DNA of 34,152 bases. It comes from Candidatus Fibrimonadaceae bacterium. GTDB taxonomy: Bacteria; Fibrobacterota; Fibrobacteria; Fibrobacterales; Fibrobacteraceae. Positions 30,552 to 34,152 of the stretch are shown piece after piece; the stretch's first letter is position 1; the number at the start of each line of letters is the position of its first letter. The notes below the pieces were generated by a model, which saw nothing but the letters and a program-made list of their open reading frames with translations, searched no databases and had not been told where the DNA came from. Both the position numbers and the translations under genes were made by a program. Location: the NCBI GenBank assembly GCA_031281155.1, contig JAITFT010000207.1, positions 1 through 34,152 on the forward strand, read 5' to 3'.

Positions 30552-31033
30552 GGAGGCCCTAAGTAAGAAAACTTTTCCGTGGGATAACGCATGGAGTTGG
30601 AGTTATAAAGCGATACTATGGCATCTCCTCTAGGAGTAGCGCTAGTCATAAGCAGTGTTTGCCCAGAATTTTGAATTTGCACTGTTCCATTTCTAACAAA
30701 ATCGTCACAGTCATTGCATCTCAGTTCTATTCTGTCTTGGTTTACTGCCCAAGCACCACCAACACCATAAGTGTTGGCAGGGTTATTAATGTCAAAATCG
30801 CAGTTGCCTTTAAAAGAGTAAACTTCTTTAGTAAAGGTCAATATTCCTGTGCACTCTCTTGTAATGGCATTTGTCGTTATATCTTCTAGTTGCCACCTGC
30901 CCTCAAGGCAACCTTTGCTAGGACCATTGGCGCAAAGCTCTTCACGTGTTAACTCTTTTCCATCATCACCTGAGCAAGCAGACAAAAAAAAGCCGAGAGA
31001 AACAAAAACGAAAAAAAGAAAGGACTTGTTCAT
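30548..31033 (-). CDS. Small lipoprotein, lipocalin-like fold possible
   Basis: A 161-residue protein with a clear lipoprotein signal (residues 1-20, FFLSAC with lipidated Cys20, followed by SGDD). The mature part has six more cysteines and alternating strands: GRWQLEDITT, RECTGILTFTKEVYSFKGNCDFD, DRIELRCNDCDDF and QTLLMTS. This resembles small lipocalin-like lipoproteins of the same phylum, but I do not recognise a named family. The promoter element ends 6 nt before the ATG and there is no Shine-Dalgarno. It is divergent from serS. Confidence 0.8.
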   Translation of the reverse strand: MNKSFLFFVFVSLGFFLSACSGDDGKELTREELCANGPSKGCLEGRWQLEDITTNAITRECTGILTFTKEVYSFKGNCDFDINNPANTYGVGGAWAVNQDRIELRCNDCDDFVRNGTVQIQNSGQTLLMTSATPRGDAIVSLYNSNSMRYPTEKFSYLGPP

Positions 31034-31039
31034 AGGGAT

Positions 31040-31085
31040 AATATAGAAAATTTCAACACAAAAATGCGGCGAATATTTCTATCTT
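31040..31085. promoter_or_regulatory. Divergent promoter, lipoprotein / serS
   Basis: The minus strand has TTTTCTATATT (hexamer 31045-31040) and the plus strand TATTTCTATCTT (hexamer 31080-31085). Both hexamers end exactly 6 nt before their ATGs. Here the two promoters are further apart (40 bp between centres) than in the compact pairs. Confidence 0.6.
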
Positions 31086-31091
31086 CCCTTA

Positions 31092-32360
31092 ATGCTTGAT
31101 ATTAAAAAAATTCGCGAGAACCCAGAGCTTTATCGTTTGGAAACAGAAAAGAGAAATTCCGGGATTAGCATTGATGAAGTTTTAGAGCTTGATATTAAAA
31201 GGCGGGAATTAATTGCCGAAACCGAAAAATTGAAAGCACAGCGAAACGCTGCCTCAAAAAAAATTGGCGAACTGAAAAAAATTGGGCAAAATGCAGATTC
31301 TGCCGTGGAAGAAATGCGGCTCGTTGGTGATAAAATTGCAGAGCTCGATTCTAAAATTCGCCTTATAGACGAAGAGCAAAAAGATAAACTGCTTCGCATT
31401 CCAAATGTGGCGCACTCAGCAACGCCAGAAGGCAAAAGCAGCGAAGACAACGTTGTTGTGCGTTCTTGGGGCGAGCCTCGCCAAATGGATTTTAACGCCC
31501 TTGACCACAAGGCTTTGGGCGAAAAACTCAAAATCTTTGATTTTGAGCGAGGAGCAAAAATCAGCGGCAGCGGTTTTCCGGTTTATAAAGGTTTGGGAGC
31601 AAGGCTTGAACGTGCTTTAATTCAATGGTTTTTGGATTCTCACCGTGAGCGGTTCGGTTTTGAAGAAATAATTCCGCCATATCTCGTTACCCGCCAATCA
31701 ATGATAGGCACGGGGCAGCTGCCAAAGTTCGAAGAAGACATGTATGCCTGCGATAAAGGCGATGATTTATTTTTGATTCCCACCGCTGAGGTTCCTCTAA
31801 CAAATCTTTACGCAGATGAAATTATACCCGAAACAGATTTGCCGCTTAAATTCTGCGCTTACTCCGCCTGCTTCCGCAGAGAGGCCGGTTCTTACGGCAA
31901 AGATACTCGCGGGCTTTTGCGCTTGCACCAATTCAACAAAGTTGAAATGGTTTATTTTTCGCACCCGGAAAAAAGCTACGAAAATCACGAGGAATTGCTC
32001 GCTTTTGCAGAAACGCTTTTACAGGAACTAGGGCTCCCGCATAGAATTATTGCATTATGCAAAGGAGACTTGGGCTTTGCCGCTGCGAAATGCTATGATT
32101 TGGAGGTATTTGCTCCTGTTGAGGAAAAATGGCTCGAAGTAAGTTCGGTTTCAAATTTTGAAGATTATCAAGCACGCAGAGCGAATATTCGCACAAAAAT
32201 AAATGGCAAAAATACTTTTGTGCATACTTTGAATGGCTCCGGCCTTGCCACTCCCCGCATTATGGTTGCCATTTGCGACCATTATCAGCAAGCCGATGCT
32301 TCGCTTGTGATTCCAGAGGTTTTAAGACCATACATGGGAGGGCTGGAGAGGATTGAGTAG
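31092..32360 (+). CDS. serS: Seryl-tRNA synthetase
   Basis: A 422-residue class II synthetase that charges tRNA-Ser. The N-terminal coiled-coil arm spans about 30-100. Motif 2 is CFRREAGSYGKDTRGLLRLHQF (around 258-279; cited here as CFRREAGSYGKDTRG). Motif 3 is NGSGLATPR (around 380), followed by IPEVLRPYMGG at the C-terminus. Length and order match bacterial SerRS. It is probably leaderless. The last 8 bp overlap the TTG start of the next gene, and the end of serS supplies that gene's GGAGAGG ribosome-binding site. Confidence 0.97.
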   Translation: MLDIKKIRENPELYRLETEKRNSGISIDEVLELDIKRRELIAETEKLKAQRNAASKKIGELKKIGQNADSAVEEMRLVGDKIAELDSKIRLIDEEQKDKLLRIPNVAHSATPEGKSSEDNVVVRSWGEPRQMDFNALDHKALGEKLKIFDFERGAKISGSGFPVYKGLGARLERALIQWFLDSHRERFGFEEIIPPYLVTRQSMIGTGQLPKFEEDMYACDKGDDLFLIPTAEVPLTNLYADEIIPETDLPLKFCAYSACFRREAGSYGKDTRGLLRLHQFNKVEMVYFSHPEKSYENHEELLAFAETLLQELGLPHRIIALCKGDLGFAAAKCYDLEVFAPVEEKWLEVSSVSNFEDYQARRANIRTKINGKNTFVHTLNGSGLATPRIMVAICDHYQQADASLVIPEVLRPYMGGLERIE

Positions 32361-33279
32361 AAAATTCCATTTCTTAATAAACCCCATTAGCGGTGGCGGC
32401 AGAGGCAAAGAGGTATTTGATTTTTTGCCGGAAATTATGCGTTCAATGGCTTTTGAGGAAAAGGAATGGGAAAGGGAATTCAGCGTTCGCTCCAACTTTG
32501 AAGGGCAAATTAAAGATGCTTTGGCAGGTTCAGAGTGTTTGATAGCGGTTGGAGGAGACGGCACGGCGGCGGCTGTATTCGGCGTTCTTTTGCAACATTC
32601 GGAATTTAGAAACAGAAATATCGGCATTATTCCTCTCGGAACAGGGAACGATTTGGCGAGAGTTTTAAATATTTACGAAGCATTTGTGAACAGAGGCTTA
32701 TTATATTTGGCTCGCAAGCTTGTGATGGCAAAGGCAAGAGATTTTGATTTATGGAAGGTGAATGGAAAATTTGCGATGGCAAATTATTTTTCCGCTGGCA
32801 TAGATGCCCGCATAGCCCACGATTTTAATCGCGACAGAATTGAAGGAAAAATCACCGGCAACTCCGTGCTCAAAAACAAGCTTCACTATGTTAAAAGTTT
32901 TTTTGCAGACAGAGATTATAGTTTAAAATCAGGCGAGTTGCATATTATTGATGAGTTTAACGAAAAGAAAATTTTTGAACTTAAAAATAACCGCACGATT
33001 ATAGTTGGCAATATTCCAAGCTTCGCAGGCGGCAGCAATCCATTCGGCAAAGCAGACATGGCAGACGGTCTGCTGGAAGTTTTGCGAATTAAATCCATGA
33101 AAAATTTTTTAAGAGCTATTTCCATTGGAGCAAGCAAATTCGTAATTAAAGCCAAAGCAGTTGAAATTCATCTCGACAAAGATGAATTTGTCCAGCTAGA
33201 CGGCGAAGATTTTAGCGGCAAGTTGGAAATGCCTGTTCGCATCGAATTCGGCGGCCAGGTACGTATGTTGTTTTTGTAG
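32353..33279 (+). CDS. Diacylglycerol kinase-like lipid kinase
   Basis: A 308-residue protein of the DAGK_cat/YegS-DgkB family, which phosphorylates lipids such as diacylglycerol at the inner membrane. FLINPISGGGRG (8-18), AVGGDGT (65-71) and IPLGTGNDLARV (93-104) are the nucleotide-binding motifs. The C-terminal beta-sandwich ends LDGEDF, a common family feature. The first residues required for the NPxSGGG strand force a TTG start at 32353, overlapping serS by 8 bp. The first ATG (residue 29) would delete that strand. It is cotranscribed with serS. Confidence 0.9.
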   Translation: MSRKFHFLINPISGGGRGKEVFDFLPEIMRSMAFEEKEWEREFSVRSNFEGQIKDALAGSECLIAVGGDGTAAAVFGVLLQHSEFRNRNIGIIPLGTGNDLARVLNIYEAFVNRGLLYLARKLVMAKARDFDLWKVNGKFAMANYFSAGIDARIAHDFNRDRIEGKITGNSVLKNKLHYVKSFFADRDYSLKSGELHIIDEFNEKKIFELKNNRTIIVGNIPSFAGGSNPFGKADMADGLLEVLRIKSMKNFLRAISIGASKFVIKAKAVEIHLDKDEFVQLDGEDFSGKLEMPVRIEFGGQVRMLFL

Positions 33280-33333
33280 GCACACGCTCTCCCGTTTTCG
33301 TCAATGGGACAGCCAAGCCTAGCTTTTCTGCAT

Positions 33334-34152
33334 TTAGCGCACCGCTATTTTCCTCACGTGTTTGCCGTGTTTTTCGAGATATACGCCCGGAGCGGTAGGT
33401 TTGGTGGTGCCGAGCGGGGTGCCTTTGAGGGTGTAGTAGAGCGGAGGGGATGGACGCGATGAATCGCGTCCGTACGGCGGCAGGATGTGCGTGCTTCCTT
33501 CGCTTGAGCTGCTGCTTGGTGTTTCTTCGCTGGAGCTGCTGCTTTGCGCTTCTTCGCTGGAGCTGCTGCTGGGCGTTTCTTCGCTGGAGCTGCTGCTTGG
33601 CGCTTCTCCGCTGGAGCTGCTGCTTGGCGCTTCTTCGCTTGAGCTGCTTTGTGTTTCGCTGCTGCTGGATTGGTTTGTGCTTGATGATGAGATTGCATCC
33701 CATACGGCGGTTAGCGTTGTGTTGTTGGTGACTATGTCGTTTAGGAAATCCCAGAAATTCTCTAATAATTCGCTAAGCCAGCCCAAGAAGGTGAAGCCTT
33801 CTTTCGTTGGCTCGGCGGGCTCATCAATTTTGCCGCCTTTGGCTATTTTCTGCTCATCTACCGCAGAGCCGCCGTTGCTGTCAAAGGTTATGGTGTAGAT
33901 GGAGCATTCATCGCCTGATAATTGCGGGATTGGGTCGCCGTCAGCTTTACAGCAATCCCATTCTTTTATACCTGCGGTTGTACAGGTTGCGGCTGTTTTT
34001 TCGACTTGCTCGCCTGCGTGTGCGTCGGGGTCTATGGCGATTGTGCGTGTGTCGGTGTGCGTACAGCCATCACGGTTGCACTTGGTGTTCATTGTGCCTT
34101 GTGCTGTGCAGGTGGCGTGGGTTTCTACGTCGTTGTCAACCATTTCGTGGAT
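33334..34152 (-). CDS. Secreted Ser-rich repeat protein with an InlB-type repeat (5' partial)
   Basis: The frame is open to the window edge, so the N-terminus is missing. Visible parts, in order: Cys/His/Asp-rich units (TCTAQGTMNTKCNRDGCTHTD, shown shortened; TAATCTTAGIKEWDC), then an Flg_new/InlB B-type repeat (YTITFDSNGGSAVDEQKI through TLTAVW). A serine-rich linker of repeated SSSSSEE(A/T)P units follows, then a tail APGVYLEKHGKHVRKIAVR. The tail resembles C-terminal sorting domains of surface proteins in Fibrobacter and T9SS bacteria (Gly-Val-Tyr, then Lys-Ile-x-Val near the end). Substrate or adhesive role is unknown. A REP-like palindrome interrupts the coding sequence between linker and tail. 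Confidence 0.8.
   Translation of the reverse strand: MHEMVDNDVETHATCTAQGTMNTKCNRDGCTHTDTRTIAIDPDAHAGEQVEKTAATCTTAGIKEWDCCKADGDPIPQLSGDECSIYTITFDSNGGSAVDEQKIAKGGKIDEPAEPTKEGFTFLGWLSELLENFWDFLNDIVTNNTTLTAVWDAISSSSTNQSSSSETQSSSSEEAPSSSSSGEAPSSSSSEETPSSSSSEEAQSSSSSEETPSSSSSEGSTHILPPYGRDSSRPSPPLYYTLKGTPLGTTKPTAPGVYLEKHGKHVRKIAVR
33452..33471. repeat. Palindrome inside the coding sequence of the secreted protein
   Basis: Perfect inverted repeat of GGACGCGAT and ATCGCGTCC with a 2-bp centre, flanked by GTACG on one side and CCCCT on the other. It is coded through as YGRDSSRPSP, between the serine linker and the sorting-like tail. It looks like a REP-type element that has been accommodated in frame. 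Confidence 0.6.
33506..33650. repeat. 27-bp tandem repeat encoding the serine-rich linker
   Basis: Five full 27-bp units beginning at 33506, 33533, 33560, 33587 and 33614, plus a partial unit at 33641. Each begins GAGCTGCTGCTT or similar on the plus strand. Each encodes nine residues (SSSSSEEAP or SSSSSEETP), so copy-number change keeps the frame. Confidence 0.9.

Noticed and set aside
33506-33650. Possible CRISPR array
   Set aside because: The 27-bp units are contiguous with no spacers and encode a serine-rich linker.
33354-33703. Ala/Lys/Gln-rich frames on the minus strand overlapping the secreted protein
   Set aside because: They are out-of-frame translations of the same tandem repeat, without a ribosome-binding site or recognisable domain.
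33450-33898. Long Leu/Cys-rich open frames on the plus strand opposite the secreted protein
   Set aside because: They are antisense readings of the 27-bp serine repeat; the minus-strand frame has recognisable domains.

Overview
This window looks like a chromosomal segment of a flagellated member of the Fibrobacterota, probably a gut-associated Fibromonadales-type organism. The call rests on three things. The protein entering at the right edge has a Fibrobacter-style serine-rich linker (repeated SSSSSEE units), an InlB/Flg_new-type repeat and a C-terminal sorting-like tail. The DNA is AT-rich by eye, with outer-membrane genes of Gram-negative type (Wza-like exporter, BamA/TamA-like barrel, lipoprotein). 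Flagellin, FliJ and a YjfB-type motility protein are present, although cultured Fibrobacter is non-flagellated. The taxonomy is inference.

Layout. 1-1000: a small acidic protein, tmRNA (ssrA) and a yjfB-like motility gene behind a sigma-28-type promoter. 1-7 kb: a Tat-lipoprotein aldo/keto reductase with two 4Fe-4S motifs, divergent from a GH57/4-alpha-glucanotransferase homologue that appears to have lost its catalytic residues and overlaps a membrane-anchored STAS-like protein; then purN and a Wzx-like flippase. 7-11 kb: an AAA-ATPase/PD-(D/E)XK protein, flagellin with a sigma-28-type promoter and a structured leader, a pair of inverted REP-like palindromes, and a zapB-zapA-fliJ operon. 11-12 kb: a YafQ-type toxin-antitoxin pair. 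12-19 kb (minus strand): a tightly packed operon of short nuoG, a six-SLBB polysaccharide exporter, a 7TM-HD (PgpH-type) phosphodiesterase and a polyprenyl diphosphate synthase. 19-22 kb: an NtrC-family regulator lacking its HTH, glucokinase and an acyltransferase-3 protein. 22-29 kb: POTRA/beta-barrel protein, VOC protein, Slt-type lytic transglycosylase, Lon and a GT9-like protein. 29.6-34 kb: ispH, a lipoprotein, serS, a diacylglycerol-kinase-like gene and the repeat-rich secreted protein.

The most striking signal is regulatory. A motif close to TTTCTA(T/C)(A/C)TT lies upstream of almost every transcription unit, tmRNA included. In genes without a Shine-Dalgarno sequence its last base is 6-7 nt, occasionally 9-15 nt, before an ATG, which is where a -10 element would place the transcription start on or near the start codon. 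In genes with a Shine-Dalgarno it sits further upstream. Several divergent gene pairs share compact, palindromic versions of the element. I read this as a housekeeping -10 element driving many leaderless or nearly leaderless mRNAs. Initiation by TTG or GTG (six genes) is seen only at internal or SD-led genes.

No CRISPR array, tRNA, rRNA, prophage or insertion sequence was recognised. All functional calls come from reading the sequence; no database search was run.
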